42,543 bases of DNA, taken from NCBI GenBank assembly GCA_050258375.1, contig JBLMYQ010000038.1, positions 1-42,543 of the forward strand, read 5' to 3'. This DNA is from JBLMYQ01 sp050258375. Its GTDB lineage: Bacteria; Bacillota; Clostridia; Acetivibrionales; UBA4821. The notes under the pieces are model-generated. The model did not search any database. It was given only the letters and a program-made list of their open reading frames with translations, and had not been told where the DNA came from. Made by a program: the position numbers and the translations under genes. How positions within the stretch are numbered: position 1 is the first letter of the stretch; each line of letters starts with the position of its first letter. This document shows positions 23,774 through 32,703 of this stretch, piece after piece.

Positions 23774-25048
23774 ATGGTCGTAGAACAAAAAAATGTTGTC
23801 AAAGGAGAATTGTATGTCCCTGGTGACAAGTCAATTTCTCATAGGGCAATAATGGTTGGAGCTCTTGCTGAAGGAGTATCTGAATTTGATGGATTTCTGT
23901 TAAATGAGGATTGCTTAGCTACAATTGAGTGCTTCAGAAAGATGCAAGTAGGAATTGAAATACTTCCTAAAAGTCGAGTTAAGGTATACGGAAGAGGATT
24001 AAATGGCTTAAAGCCATGTTTACATCCTTTGAATACTGGTAACTCAGGAACAACCATAAGGTTGATGCTAGGAATAATGGCAGGTCAGAGATTCAATTCA
24101 GTAATATCTGGAGATGACAGAGCACATAAAAGACCAATGGGTAAAGTAGTAAAGCATCTTAGAGCAATGGGAGCAAATATCATAGGAAAGGAAGAAGGAA
24201 ATTATGTTCCATTCCTTATAAACGCGAGCCATCTTACAGGAACAACATTTGATTTCCCCAATTCAGGAACTCAGGTTAAATCTACTCTTCTATTTGCAAG
24301 TCTTTTTGCAGAAGGTGAAACAGTAATAACTGAAAGAATAAGATCCAGAGATCACACTGAAAAAATGCTGAATGCATTTGGTGCAAATATAAAAATTGAT
24401 GGAAATACAGTCAGAAGTGCTAAAATACCGGAACTGTTTGCTCAGAAGGTTCACATACCTGGAGATGTTTCTTGTGCGGTATACTTCCTGGCAGCAGGAC
24501 TAATGATTCCAAATTCAGAGATATTAGTAAAGGATGTTGGAATTAACGAAACTAGAATGACAATATTTGATGTACTAAAAAGAATGGGTGCTAATATTGA
24601 AATTACAAATATAAGGACAGTTGATAGTGCGACTGTTGGAGACATTTATGCAAAGTATTCTGATTTGCAGGGTGTCACAGTAGAGCCGGATGAAGTAGCC
24701 AGAATGATAGATGAAGTGCCTATAATGGCATTAATAGCTGCAAAAGCTAATGGTACTACTATATTAAAAGAAGCACCTGAGATAATGCAAAAGGAAACAA
24801 ACAGAATAAAGGCAGTATCGCTTGAGCTTTCCAAGATGGGAGCAAAGATTACTGAGACACCGGAAGGAATAATCATAGAAGGTGGAAAAAATCTTAAAGG
24901 AACAGTGGTTGAAAGTTATAACGATGAGAGAATAGCAATGGCGCTTGCAATAGCAGGTCTTGCAGCAGAGGGAGAGACCATGATAAGAAAACCGCAATGT
25001 ATTGACGTTGCTTTCCCTGAATTCTTTGACATATTGTATAGATTATAG
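23774..25048 (+). CDS. aroA: 3-phosphoshikimate 1-carboxyvinyltransferase (EPSP synthase)
   Basis: The 424-residue enzyme adds phosphoenolpyruvate to shikimate 3-phosphate. Motifs include GDKSISHR (17-24), GNSGTT (89-94), the RDHTEKML and DEVPIMALIAA segments, and the closing YNDERIAMALAIAG. GAGGGGG lies 8 bases before the ATG. It is last in the aroF-tyrA-aroA operon and a strong terminator follows. Confidence 0.97.
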   Translation: MVVEQKNVVKGELYVPGDKSISHRAIMVGALAEGVSEFDGFLLNEDCLATIECFRKMQVGIEILPKSRVKVYGRGLNGLKPCLHPLNTGNSGTTIRLMLGIMAGQRFNSVISGDDRAHKRPMGKVVKHLRAMGANIIGKEEGNYVPFLINASHLTGTTFDFPNSGTQVKSTLLFASLFAEGETVITERIRSRDHTEKMLNAFGANIKIDGNTVRSAKIPELFAQKVHIPGDVSCAVYFLAAGLMIPNSEILVKDVGINETRMTIFDVLKRMGANIEITNIRTVDSATVGDIYAKYSDLQGVTVEPDEVARMIDEVPIMALIAAKANGTTILKEAPEIMQKETNRIKAVSLELSKMGAKITETPEGIIIEGGKNLKGTVVESYNDERIAMALAIAGLAAEGETMIRKPQCIDVAFPEFFDILYRL

Positions 25049-25051
25049 AAG

Positions 25052-25077
25052 AGAAGCCGAAAGGCTTCTTTTTTTTG
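25052..25077 (+). terminator. terminator of the aro operon
   Basis: AGAAGCC (25052-25058) pairs with GGCTTCT (25063-25069) around GAAA, with eight T residues after it. Confidence 0.95.
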
Positions 25078-25082
25078 GTCTA

Positions 25083-25111
25083 TTGATATAAAATATAAAA
25101 ATGGGTATAAT
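25083..25111 (+). promoter_or_regulatory. promoter of the hydrogenase operon
   Basis: TTGATA (25083-25088) and TATAAT (25106-25111) are 17 bp apart, 68 bp before hydC. Confidence 0.78.
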
Positions 25112-25178
25112 GGCTATGGGTTTTTTATAGAATAACAATTATAGATAAATAAATCTTTTTTCGCAAAGGAGGTATAAT

Positions 25179-25679
25179 ATGTGTAACAATGGATGCTGCT
25201 GCAACAGCGGCATAGATGAGGGAGAAGTACAAAAGATATGCAAGATTAAGAAAGCAATAGAAAAGCATAAGGACACAAAAGGGGCATTGATTCCTATACT
25301 TCATGAGGCTCAAGAAATTTACGGATATTTGCCTTTGAAGGTTCAGAAAATAGTGTCTGAAGGCTTGAATATACCTTTAGCTGAGGTATATGGAGTTGTT
25401 ACTTTTTATTCGAATTTTATAACAGCACCTAAGGGACAATATAAGATTCAAGTATGTCTGGGAACTGCATGCTATGTAAAAGGTTCCGGAAAGATTTTAG
25501 AGAAGCTTAGCGAAAAGCTTGGAATTGAAGTTGGGAAGAGTACAAAGGATGGCAAGTTCTCACTTGAAGCAGTAAGATGCATTGGTGCGTGCGGCTTGGC
25601 TCCAGTAATGATGATTAATGATGACGTTTATGGTCAACTTGTACCAGACAAGATAGAAGAAATTTTAAAGAAGTACTAA
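25179..25679 (+). CDS. hydC: NAD-linked [FeFe] hydrogenase subunit, NuoE-like
   Basis: The 166-residue thioredoxin-like [2Fe-2S] protein has ligands C93, C98, C134 and C138 (CLGTAC and CIGAC). It matches the small subunit of HydABC hydrogenases, which oxidise NADH and reduced ferredoxin together to make hydrogen, or run the reverse. The N-terminus is oddly cysteine-rich (MCNNGCCCNS), beyond what the fold requires. AAAGGAGG precedes the start. It is first of three subunit genes. Confidence 0.95.
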   Translation: MCNNGCCCNSGIDEGEVQKICKIKKAIEKHKDTKGALIPILHEAQEIYGYLPLKVQKIVSEGLNIPLAEVYGVVTFYSNFITAPKGQYKIQVCLGTACYVKGSGKILEKLSEKLGIEVGKSTKDGKFSLEAVRCIGACGLAPVMMINDDVYGQLVPDKIEEILKKY

Positions 25680-25695
25680 ACTCAAAAGATAGAAC

Positions 25696-25818
25696 AACTC
25701 ACCCCTGGTCCTTCTCTTTTCTAATTAAAATAGGGGGGATTAGAATATTCTTCGTAGAAATTACTATTACTTCCATCTATATTGCTTACAATAGAGAAGG
25801 AAGATAGAAGGGTGAGTT
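25696..25818 (+). ncRNA. folded spacer between hydC and hydB
   Basis: AACTCACCC (25696-25704) pairs perfectly with GGGTGAGTT (25810-25818), and CCTTCTCT (25710-25717) with AGAGAAGG (25793-25800). This closes a long stem about 30 bases before the hydB start. No terminator T-run follows. It may set RNA processing or subunit ratio within the operon. Confidence 0.6.
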
Positions 25819-25848
25819 AATCAAATTAAGAAAATGGGGGTGTAAAAA

Positions 25849-27714
25849 GTGAAGTCAATAGAAGAATTGAATAAAATCAGAGAAGAAACAATAAAGGATA
25901 TTAATGTTGATAGTAATAAAAATGAAACAAGAGTAATTGTAGGTATGGCTACATGCGGAATTGCTGCCGGTGCAAAGCCTGTTTTAGAGGAAATTACAAA
26001 AGGGGTAAAAGAAAAAGGATTATCAAATGTGTGTGTGAAACAAAGCGGGTGTATTGGAGTATGCAGGCTTGAACCTATTGTTGAGGTATATGCTCCTGGA
26101 AAACAGAAGGTCACATATGTTAAAATGACTGCGGAAAAAGCAAAGAAAGTAGTTGAGGAACATATTGCAAATGGAAGGGTTTGTTCGGATTATACGGTTG
26201 GCGGCAAAGAAGGAGAAGGTATTCCTGAACTTGAATCAATTAATGATGCTGAATTTTTTAAGAAGCAAACCAGAATAGCACTCAGAAATTGTGGAATAAT
26301 TGATCCGGAAAATATTGACGAATATCTTGCAAGAGATGGATATAAGGCTATTGAAAAAGTATTGAACGAATATTCACCGGAACAGGTTATAGATATAATT
26401 AAAAAATCAGGTCTCAGAGGTCGTGGTGGAGCTGGATTTCCTACTGGAATGAAGTGGGATTTTGCAGCAAAAGCACAAGGAGACCAAAAATATGTGTGCT
26501 GTAATGCAGACGAAGGAGACCCCGGGGCATTTATGGACAGAAGTGTTCTGGAGGGAGACCCGCATGCTGTATTGGAAGCAATGGCAATCGCCGGTTATGC
26601 AATTGGTTCGAACCAGGGATATATTTACGTCAGAGCAGAATATCCTATTGCGGTTAAACGCTTGGGAATAGCTATAGAGCAGGCGAAAGAATACGGATTA
26701 TTAGGCAAAAATATTTTAGGTAAGAATTTTGATTTTGACCTTGAGCTAAGACTAGGTGCAGGGGCATTTGTATGTGGAGAAGAAACAGCACTGATGACTT
26801 CAATAGAAGGCAAAAGAGGAGAGCCAAGACCAAGACCTCCATTCCCTGCAAATAAAGGACTATGGCAAAAGCCGACTATTTTGAATAATGTTGAAACTTA
26901 TGCTAATGTTCCTCAAATAATAATAAACGGATATGAATGGTTTTCAGCAATAGGTACTGAAAAGAGCAAGGGAACAAAGGTTTTTGCTGTAGGGGGTAAA
27001 ATTAATAACACCGGACTTGTTGAAATTCCTATGGGTACTACCCTGAGAGAAATCCTTTATGATATTGGTGGAGGAATCCCGGGAGGAAAAGCTTTTAAGG
27101 CTGCTCAGACAGGCGGACCTTCAGGCGGTTGTATTCCGGCTCAGTGCCTGGATACACCTATAGACTATGATTCATTAGTCCAAATCGGTTCGATGATGGG
27201 TTCGGGTGGACTTATAGTAATGGATGAAGACAACTGTATGGTTGACATTGCAAAATTTTTCTTAGGTTTTACAGTTGACGAATCTTGCGGAAAATGTCCG
27301 CCATGTAGAATAGGAACTAAAAGGATGTATGAAATACTTGAAAGAATTACAGAAGGGAAAGGTGAAGAAGGAGATATAGAAAAGCTTGAAAACCTTGCAA
27401 AAAGTATAAGGGTTTCGGCTCTTTGCGGACTTGGGCAGACTGCACCAAATCCTGTATTAAGTACAATAAAGTATTTCAGAGATGAATATGATGCCCATAT
27501 CAGAGAAAAAAGATGTCCGGCTGGAGAATGTAAGGCACTTTTAGCATATAAGATTGACCCTGATAAGTGTAAGAGCTGTGGTATTTGTGGAAAGAATTGT
27601 CCTGTTGGAGCTATTACCGGAGAAAAAGGCAAGGCATATGTAATTAATAAGGAAAAATGTATTAAATGTGGTGTTTGCACGACAAAGTGCCCATTTAAAG
27701 TGATAAGCAAATAG
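25849..27714 (+). CDS. hydB: NAD-linked [FeFe] hydrogenase subunit, NuoF-like
   Basis: The 621-residue flavoprotein starts at GTG with GGGGG upstream. The N-terminal [2Fe-2S] domain has C36, C62, C68 and C72. The NuoF core carries GRGGAGFPTGMKWDF (FMN/NADH), CNADEGDPGAFMDR and GAFVCGEETAL, and a [4Fe-4S] site in SCGKCPPCRIGT with CGLGQ. Two ferredoxin-type clusters end the chain (CKSCGICGKNCP and CIKCGVCTTKCP). It is the NADH-reacting and flavin-bifurcating subunit of HydABC-type complexes. Confidence 0.96.
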   Translation: MKSIEELNKIREETIKDINVDSNKNETRVIVGMATCGIAAGAKPVLEEITKGVKEKGLSNVCVKQSGCIGVCRLEPIVEVYAPGKQKVTYVKMTAEKAKKVVEEHIANGRVCSDYTVGGKEGEGIPELESINDAEFFKKQTRIALRNCGIIDPENIDEYLARDGYKAIEKVLNEYSPEQVIDIIKKSGLRGRGGAGFPTGMKWDFAAKAQGDQKYVCCNADEGDPGAFMDRSVLEGDPHAVLEAMAIAGYAIGSNQGYIYVRAEYPIAVKRLGIAIEQAKEYGLLGKNILGKNFDFDLELRLGAGAFVCGEETALMTSIEGKRGEPRPRPPFPANKGLWQKPTILNNVETYANVPQIIINGYEWFSAIGTEKSKGTKVFAVGGKINNTGLVEIPMGTTLREILYDIGGGIPGGKAFKAAQTGGPSGGCIPAQCLDTPIDYDSLVQIGSMMGSGGLIVMDEDNCMVDIAKFFLGFTVDESCGKCPPCRIGTKRMYEILERITEGKGEEGDIEKLENLAKSIRVSALCGLGQTAPNPVLSTIKYFRDEYDAHIREKRCPAGECKALLAYKIDPDKCKSCGICGKNCPVGAITGEKGKAYVINKEKCIKCGVCTTKCPFKVISK

Positions 27715-27724
27715 TGTAGAGTAG

Positions 27725-27860
27725 GGGCGAGACATTGGCTCGCCCAGAGAATTTGAATAATAAATAAGAAGAAACGTCAGAAATAAGGAGAACAAAAAAG
27801 ACAAGGAATGAGGAGTGGAGCGTACTTATTGTACGTGAGTACCGAATGACGAAGTCTGAC
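27725..27860 (+). ncRNA. structured leader or repeat element before hydA
   Basis: The spacer has a GC-rich hairpin GGGCGAG/CTCGCCC (27725-27745). A second fold is closed by GTCAGA (27776-27781) with TCTGAC (27855-27860), enclosing CGTAC-TTATT-GTACG (27821-27835). The stretch around the inner hairpin looks like dispersed intergenic elements I have seen in clostridial genomes, but I cannot name it. It could be an RNA processing or stability element for hydA. Confidence 0.5.
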
Positions 27861-27907
27861 ACAGTTATCCGAAGTTTATACGTTTTTGATAAGAAGGGAT
27901 GAGAGAT

Positions 27908-29659
27908 ATGGAAGAAATGGTCAATATAACCATAGACGGTCAAAGCCTACAGGTGCCAAAAAGCTATTCTGTGCTTGATGCTGCAAGAGAAGCCAATATT
28001 GATATACCAACCTTGTGTTACCTCAAAGGGGTTAACGAAATAGGTGCATGCAGGATGTGCGTAGTTGAAATAAAAGGTGCAAGAGGGTTACAAGCTGCTT
28101 GTGTTTATCCCGTTTCAGAAGGGCTCGAAATCAAAACGAATACTCCTGCTGTAAGGGAATCAAGGAAGATTACCCTTGAGCTTATACTTTCAAACCATGA
28201 CAGACAATGCTTAACTTGTGTAAGAAATAGGAATTGTGAGCTTCAAAAGCTTTCAGACCAGCTGAACATCCAAGAAATCAGATATGATGGAAAAATGAAA
28301 AAGCGTGATTTAGACAACGTTTCGCCATCTATAGTAAGAGACCCAAATAAATGTATCTTATGCCGCAGATGTGTAAACGTTTGCAAAAATGTTCAGACAG
28401 TAGGTGTTATTGATACAGTAGAAAGAGGATTTGATACAATTGTTTCTCCTGCATTCGAAAAACACATGGACGAAGTTCCTTGTGTAATGTGTGGACAATG
28501 TATTGTAGCCTGCCCGGTTGGAGCCTTAAGGGAAAAAGATGATACACAGAAGGTTTGGGATGCAATTTCAAATCCTGATTTGCATGTTGTAGTACAAACT
28601 GCACCAGCAGTCAGGGTTGCACTGGGTGAAGAGTTTGAAATGCCAATTGGAACAAGTGTAACCGGAAAAATGATTGCCGGACTTAAAAAGCTTGGTTTTG
28701 ATAAGGTTTTTGATACCGATACGGCTGCTGACATTACAATAATGGAAGAAGGAACCGAACTTATTAATAGAATTCAAAAGGGTGGCAAGCTGCCTCTTAT
28801 TACTTCATGCAGCCCAGGGTGGATAAAGTTTGCTGAACACAATTATCCTGATTTACTCGAAAATCTTTCAACCTGTAAATCGCCTCATGAAATGTTTGGT
28901 GCATTGATTAAATCCTATTATGCTGAAAAGGCGGATATTGACCCTGCTAAAATATTTGTAGTATCTATAATGCCGTGTACTGCTAAAAAGTTTGAAGCAA
29001 GAAGACCGGAAATGTCTGCTACTGGCTTCAAAGATGTAGATGTAGTACTCACAACCAGAGAGCTTGCAAGGATGCTAAAAGAAGCAGGAGTAGATTTAAA
29101 AACCCTGCCGGATGAGAAGTTTGATGATCCTATGGGAGAAGCTACCGGGGCAGCAGTAATCTTTGGAGCAACAGGCGGGGTTATGGAAGCAGCTTTGAGA
29201 ACAGTTGCTGAGGTTCTTACAGGGAAACCTGCAGAAAATATTGAATATGAAGCGGTTAGAGGTACAGAAGGAATCAAAGAAGCTGAAATACAAATAGGTG
29301 ACCTGAAAGTTAAGGCTGCGGTGGCTCATGGACTAGGGAATGCAAGAAAGCTTATGGAGAAAATAAAAAATGGTGAAGAAAGCTATCACTTTGTTGAGGT
29401 TATGGCATGCCCTGGCGGATGTGTAACCGGCGGAGGACAGCCGATTCGCTCATCCAAAGACCTTGCAAAAATCAACTTGAAGGCTGAAAGAGCTAAAGCA
29501 ATTTATGAAGAAGACAGAAGTTTACCATTAAGAAAGTCACATGAAAATCCTGCAGTTAAAAAGCTGTATGAAGATTTTCTGGGTGAACCGGGAGGGCACA
29601 AAGCACATGAACTCCTTCATACACATTATGAAGGAAGAGAAAACTATCCGGAGCAATAA
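27908..29659 (+). CDS. hydA: [FeFe] hydrogenase catalytic subunit
   Basis: The protein has 583 residues from ATG 27908 (GAAGGG 9 bases upstream; the ATG at 27899 sits on that site). A [2Fe-2S] domain opens it (CYLKGVNEIGACRMC...C), then a His-Cys3 cluster segment (HDRQCLTCVRNRNCEL), two [4Fe-4S] motifs (CILCRRCVNVCK, CVMCGQCIVACP) and the H-cluster domain. H-cluster motifs are TSCSPGW, MPCTAKKFE and EVMACPGGCVTGGGQP. The first reads TSCSP instead of TSCCP. The end carries a small-subunit-like segment. It makes or uses hydrogen together with HydB and HydC in the cytoplasm. Confidence 0.96.
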   Translation: MEEMVNITIDGQSLQVPKSYSVLDAAREANIDIPTLCYLKGVNEIGACRMCVVEIKGARGLQAACVYPVSEGLEIKTNTPAVRESRKITLELILSNHDRQCLTCVRNRNCELQKLSDQLNIQEIRYDGKMKKRDLDNVSPSIVRDPNKCILCRRCVNVCKNVQTVGVIDTVERGFDTIVSPAFEKHMDEVPCVMCGQCIVACPVGALREKDDTQKVWDAISNPDLHVVVQTAPAVRVALGEEFEMPIGTSVTGKMIAGLKKLGFDKVFDTDTAADITIMEEGTELINRIQKGGKLPLITSCSPGWIKFAEHNYPDLLENLSTCKSPHEMFGALIKSYYAEKADIDPAKIFVVSIMPCTAKKFEARRPEMSATGFKDVDVVLTTRELARMLKEAGVDLKTLPDEKFDDPMGEATGAAVIFGATGGVMEAALRTVAEVLTGKPAENIEYEAVRGTEGIKEAEIQIGDLKVKAAVAHGLGNARKLMEKIKNGEESYHFVEVMACPGGCVTGGGQPIRSSKDLAKINLKAERAKAIYEEDRSLPLRKSHENPAVKKLYEDFLGEPGGHKAHELLHTHYEGRENYPEQ

Positions 29660-29677
29660 ATCATAAAATAAAACTTT

Positions 29678-29736
29678 AACTCCCTGTCTAATATTTCTCA
29701 AAAGAGATTGAGAGAATTAGGCAGGGAGTTTTGTAT
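29678..29736 (+). terminator. terminator of the hydrogenase operon
   Basis: AACTCCCTGTCTAAT (29678-29692) pairs with ATTAGGCAGGGAGTT (29716-29730), one G-T pair, followed by TTGTATATTTT. TCTC/GAGA pairing continues inside the loop. Confidence 0.88.
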
Positions 29737-29780
29737 ATTTTGCACAAAAGTTAAAAAATAATTTTATATATTATAACGAA

Positions 29781-29809
29781 TGACAAATCATACCAGAATA
29801 TGATATAAT
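29781..29809 (+). promoter_or_regulatory. promoter of the repeat-protein gene
   Basis: TGACAA (29781-29786) and TATAAT (29804-29809) are 17 bp apart. Transcription would begin near 29816, so the ATG at 29818 would be leaderless. This supports the ATG at 29890. Confidence 0.6.
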
Positions 29810-29889
29810 TTTAATAGATGATGTCCGGTAAAAAAAATTGGAAGGGGGGCACTTTCAGAAAAGCAGCGTCATTCTGGAAGGTATATAGC

Positions 29890-31278
29890 ATGGATGAAAA
29901 TGAAAGAATAAAATTACAGGGAGAAGCCCAATACTTAAAATCGCTTGAGCCTGAAAGGCGAGAAAGACTTATAAGAAATAACCCTGAGTATTTTAAAAAG
30001 GTTGCTGATGTTGACCCTGAAATTAAAACATTTATGCAAGGGTTAAATATTGAATTTGGTGATAATATAGAAACTATATATAAGTCTAGGGATGAGGATG
30101 AAGAAAAAAAATTAAGAGGACAAGCTGAGTATTTAAAATCTATTGAACCTGAAAAACAAAAAATAATTATTGAAAGAAATCCGGAGCATTTCAGGGAAAT
30201 GGCTGATATTGATCCTGAAATCAAAGCAATGATGAAAAGCTTTGGTGTTGAGTTTGGTGAAGATAAGAAAGAGGCTTCTCACCAAGAGATATCTGGACAA
30301 GAAGTATCTAATAAAGAGATATCTAACCAGGAAATATCTGAGCAAGAGGCACCTGGTAATGATGGAATAGCCAACAAAAGTAATGAACAAAAAATACAAG
30401 AGGTTTTAAAAGGGAAATCAATTAAAGAAAAGCTGGAAGAAATGATTCCAGAAATACTGGCAAAAGAAGAACATGACTTTTATGATTTAGTTGCGTTAAA
30501 CATGTATAGTGAAATGATGAAACAGGAAAATAGTATGGCAAATAAAACAAAAAACTTTTTCCTTAAAGGAGTCAAAAGAGGAAAAGAATATTTTGAGTTC
30601 CAAAAAGGAAGAATTACTGAATTTATAAAAAGGATTGAATCAAGCAAAACAGTTAAAAAAATAGCGAATTTCCCCAATAAGTGTATTGGAACAATTGAAA
30701 AGGCTGAGGGCTTGTATGATAAAGCAAAAGAATCTATTGATCAGATTATTTTAGGAAAACAATTTAATGGATTAACCAAAAATGGCGGTTTTGAAATGCT
30801 TGAAAAAGAAGCAGAAGCTCCACTCAGCAGAAGCAAGGCATGTGCACTTTATAAAACATTTGAGGGAAAAGAAGAAGTGAATGGGAAAAAACAAGGAAAT
30901 GAATATTTTTTAGTACTTGCAGATGTTAATAGTAAAACTAAATTTTTAAAGATAAATGGTAATCTTGATGCTATTAGTAAGGGAACTCAAGATAAAGAGC
31001 CACAGGATAATTTGAAAAAATTTGTTGAGCACCTTAGCAAGCCTCATGTAAAGCTTGCGCTAGAAAAAAATAATCATGATATAGGTGAACTCTCAATAGA
31101 TGATAATGGAAATTTTGTTATGGGGAATAAGGAAACACAAAAGTCAATTGAACAAGGAAACACAAGCAGAACCAGAGAATGTGCATCAAAGGCAAAAGAA
31201 GCTGCTAAAAATTTTGGGAATTGTGCAAAGCAAACTATAATTGAGATGGCTAAAAATGAGAGCGGTTATAATCGTTAA
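29890..31278 (+). CDS. unknown charged protein with two 50-residue repeats
   Basis: The protein has 462 residues from ATG 29890, which has GGAAGG 8 bases upstream. Two tandem repeats open it, residues about 9-58 and 76-125. Each reads L(Q/R)G(E/Q)A(Q/E)YLKS(L/I)EPE, then RNPE(Y/H)F, then (V/I)DPEIK, and ends (I/V)EFG(D/E). A five-residue unit resembling QEIS-x repeats about five times (131-153). The rest is helical and rich in lysine and glutamate, with a KTKFLKINGNLDAI segment. No signal peptide or membrane helix. I do not recognise a family. It stands alone between two terminators. Confidence 0.85.
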   Translation: MDENERIKLQGEAQYLKSLEPERRERLIRNNPEYFKKVADVDPEIKTFMQGLNIEFGDNIETIYKSRDEDEEKKLRGQAEYLKSIEPEKQKIIIERNPEHFREMADIDPEIKAMMKSFGVEFGEDKKEASHQEISGQEVSNKEISNQEISEQEAPGNDGIANKSNEQKIQEVLKGKSIKEKLEEMIPEILAKEEHDFYDLVALNMYSEMMKQENSMANKTKNFFLKGVKRGKEYFEFQKGRITEFIKRIESSKTVKKIANFPNKCIGTIEKAEGLYDKAKESIDQIILGKQFNGLTKNGGFEMLEKEAEAPLSRSKACALYKTFEGKEEVNGKKQGNEYFLVLADVNSKTKFLKINGNLDAISKGTQDKEPQDNLKKFVEHLSKPHVKLALEKNNHDIGELSIDDNGNFVMGNKETQKSIEQGNTSRTRECASKAKEAAKNFGNCAKQTIIEMAKNESGYNR

Positions 31279-31288
31279 GAGCTGTAAA

Positions 31289-31322
31289 CAAAAAAGAGAA
31301 TTCGAAGGACTTCTCTTTTTTG
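31289..31322 (+). terminator. terminator of the repeat-protein gene
   Basis: CAAAAAAGAGAA (31289-31300) pairs with TTCTCTTTTTTG (31311-31322) around a 10-base loop. Confidence 0.85.
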
Positions 31323-31376
31323 TTTTAAATTGATATAATTACCAATATTAAAGACTAATGACAGGAGGCAATGCAA

Positions 31377-32624
31377 ATGGAACAGTTTTCGTTAAATACC
31401 GTTTATGATGTTTTGGGTAATCTCCAAAAGAACTTTGGAAATATTTCTTTAGAAATAGAGAAGGTTGGTTTGGAGCATTTATTTGGTAGATATGCAGCTG
31501 AGGATATAATTTTAAATGAAGATACACCATGCTTTGACAGGGCACTTATTGATGGTTATGCACTCATATCAGGAGATACATTTGGTTTGGGTGAAGAAAG
31601 CAAAATGATTTTTAATCAGGTTGGACAGAGTGAAATAGGGCAAGAGTGTAAAATAGAGCTTGGACCTAATGAGTGCGTATATATTTCTTCAGGGGCAATG
31701 ATACCACCAAATGCTGATGCGGTAGTTTCTCCTGATGATATTGAATTAACCGGACCTGGTCAAGTATTAATTAACAAATTCGTTGACAGATGGGAGAATG
31801 TCATAAGAAAAGGTGATGATTTGAAAGCTGGCGGAATCCTTATCAAAACTGGAACCAGAATAGGTGTAAGGGAAATAGGGGCGCTTGCAGGTGCTGGTAT
31901 TGGTCATATAAATGTGTTTAAAAAGCTAAAGGCGGCGGTAATCTCAACCGGTGAAGAGCTTGTTAAGGCTTATTCCAGTGATATAAAGCCCGGCAAGGTA
32001 AGAGATATAAATTCGCATATGATATGCGATGCACTAAAATCATTTGGTGTAGTGCCAATAAATATGGGGATTGCCGGAGATGATTCCAGAAAAATGGAGG
32101 AGATTATTACCGATAGTCTTGAAACGGCAGATATTATAATAATAACTGGTGGAAGCTCGCATGGAACAATGGATAAGACATATAACGTAATAAAGAGAAT
32201 TAATGGTGGTGAAATCATTACAAATAAGATTGCAATGGAACCGGGAAGAGATACTATTATTGCAAAATATGAAAATAAGGCGATTATAGGACTCCCTGGC
32301 AATCCTATTTCTGTTCTTTTAATTCTCCATATTTTAGTCAGGCCTTTAATGCTTTGGCTGAATAAATCACAAGAAAGAAGCTTTAGTATTAAAGCAGTAT
32401 GTACTGAAAATTATGAATCTCCAATTGGGAAAGAAAGGTATCTGCTTGTAACTATTGATAGGAATGATAATGGTTTCACAGCAGCACCGATTTTACACAC
32501 AAAAGGCTTTATTACTTCAATGATGAATGGAAACGGATTTGTAAAAATCAGAGCTTCTGATGAAGGGATAAAGAGAGGAGAAGAGGTTGAGGTAATATTA
32601 CTGCAAAATTATGTTTTGTTCTAA
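31377..32624 (+). CDS. moeA: molybdopterin molybdenumtransferase MoeA
   Basis: The protein has 415 residues from ATG 31377 (GGAGG 8 bases upstream; the ATG at 31371 is too close). MoeA inserts molybdate into adenylated molybdopterin. The N-terminal part has FDRALIDGYAL, the central MoaB/MogA-like domain has STGEELV, GKVRDINS and ITGGSSHGTMD, and GLPGNPISVLL lies near the C-terminal barrel. No other cofactor gene is adjacent, so it may serve a molybdoenzyme encoded elsewhere. Confidence 0.94.
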   Translation: MEQFSLNTVYDVLGNLQKNFGNISLEIEKVGLEHLFGRYAAEDIILNEDTPCFDRALIDGYALISGDTFGLGEESKMIFNQVGQSEIGQECKIELGPNECVYISSGAMIPPNADAVVSPDDIELTGPGQVLINKFVDRWENVIRKGDDLKAGGILIKTGTRIGVREIGALAGAGIGHINVFKKLKAAVISTGEELVKAYSSDIKPGKVRDINSHMICDALKSFGVVPINMGIAGDDSRKMEEIITDSLETADIIIITGGSSHGTMDKTYNVIKRINGGEIITNKIAMEPGRDTIIAKYENKAIIGLPGNPISVLLILHILVRPLMLWLNKSQERSFSIKAVCTENYESPIGKERYLLVTIDRNDNGFTAAPILHTKGFITSMMNGNGFVKIRASDEGIKRGEEVEVILLQNYVLF

Positions 32625-32664
32625 GAATATATTAAAATAAATATAATTTAATAATATAAATTAG

Positions 32665-32692
32665 AAACCAGAGAAGATTCTCTGGTTTTTTT
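32665..32692 (+). terminator. terminator of moeA
   Basis: AAACCAGAGA (32665-32674) pairs with TCTCTGGTTT (32679-32688), then TTTT. The spoIIP ribosome site follows directly. Confidence 0.92.
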
Positions 32693-32703
32693 AAGGATTA
32701 AAT

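Noticed and set aside
27165..27710. 181-codon minus-strand frame inside hydB
   Set aside because: It is antisense to the conserved cluster-binding end of hydB and has no matching ribosome site.
29818..29889. Upstream start of the repeat-protein gene
   Set aside because: It would begin about 2 bases after the predicted transcription start, whereas ATG 29890 has a good ribosome site.
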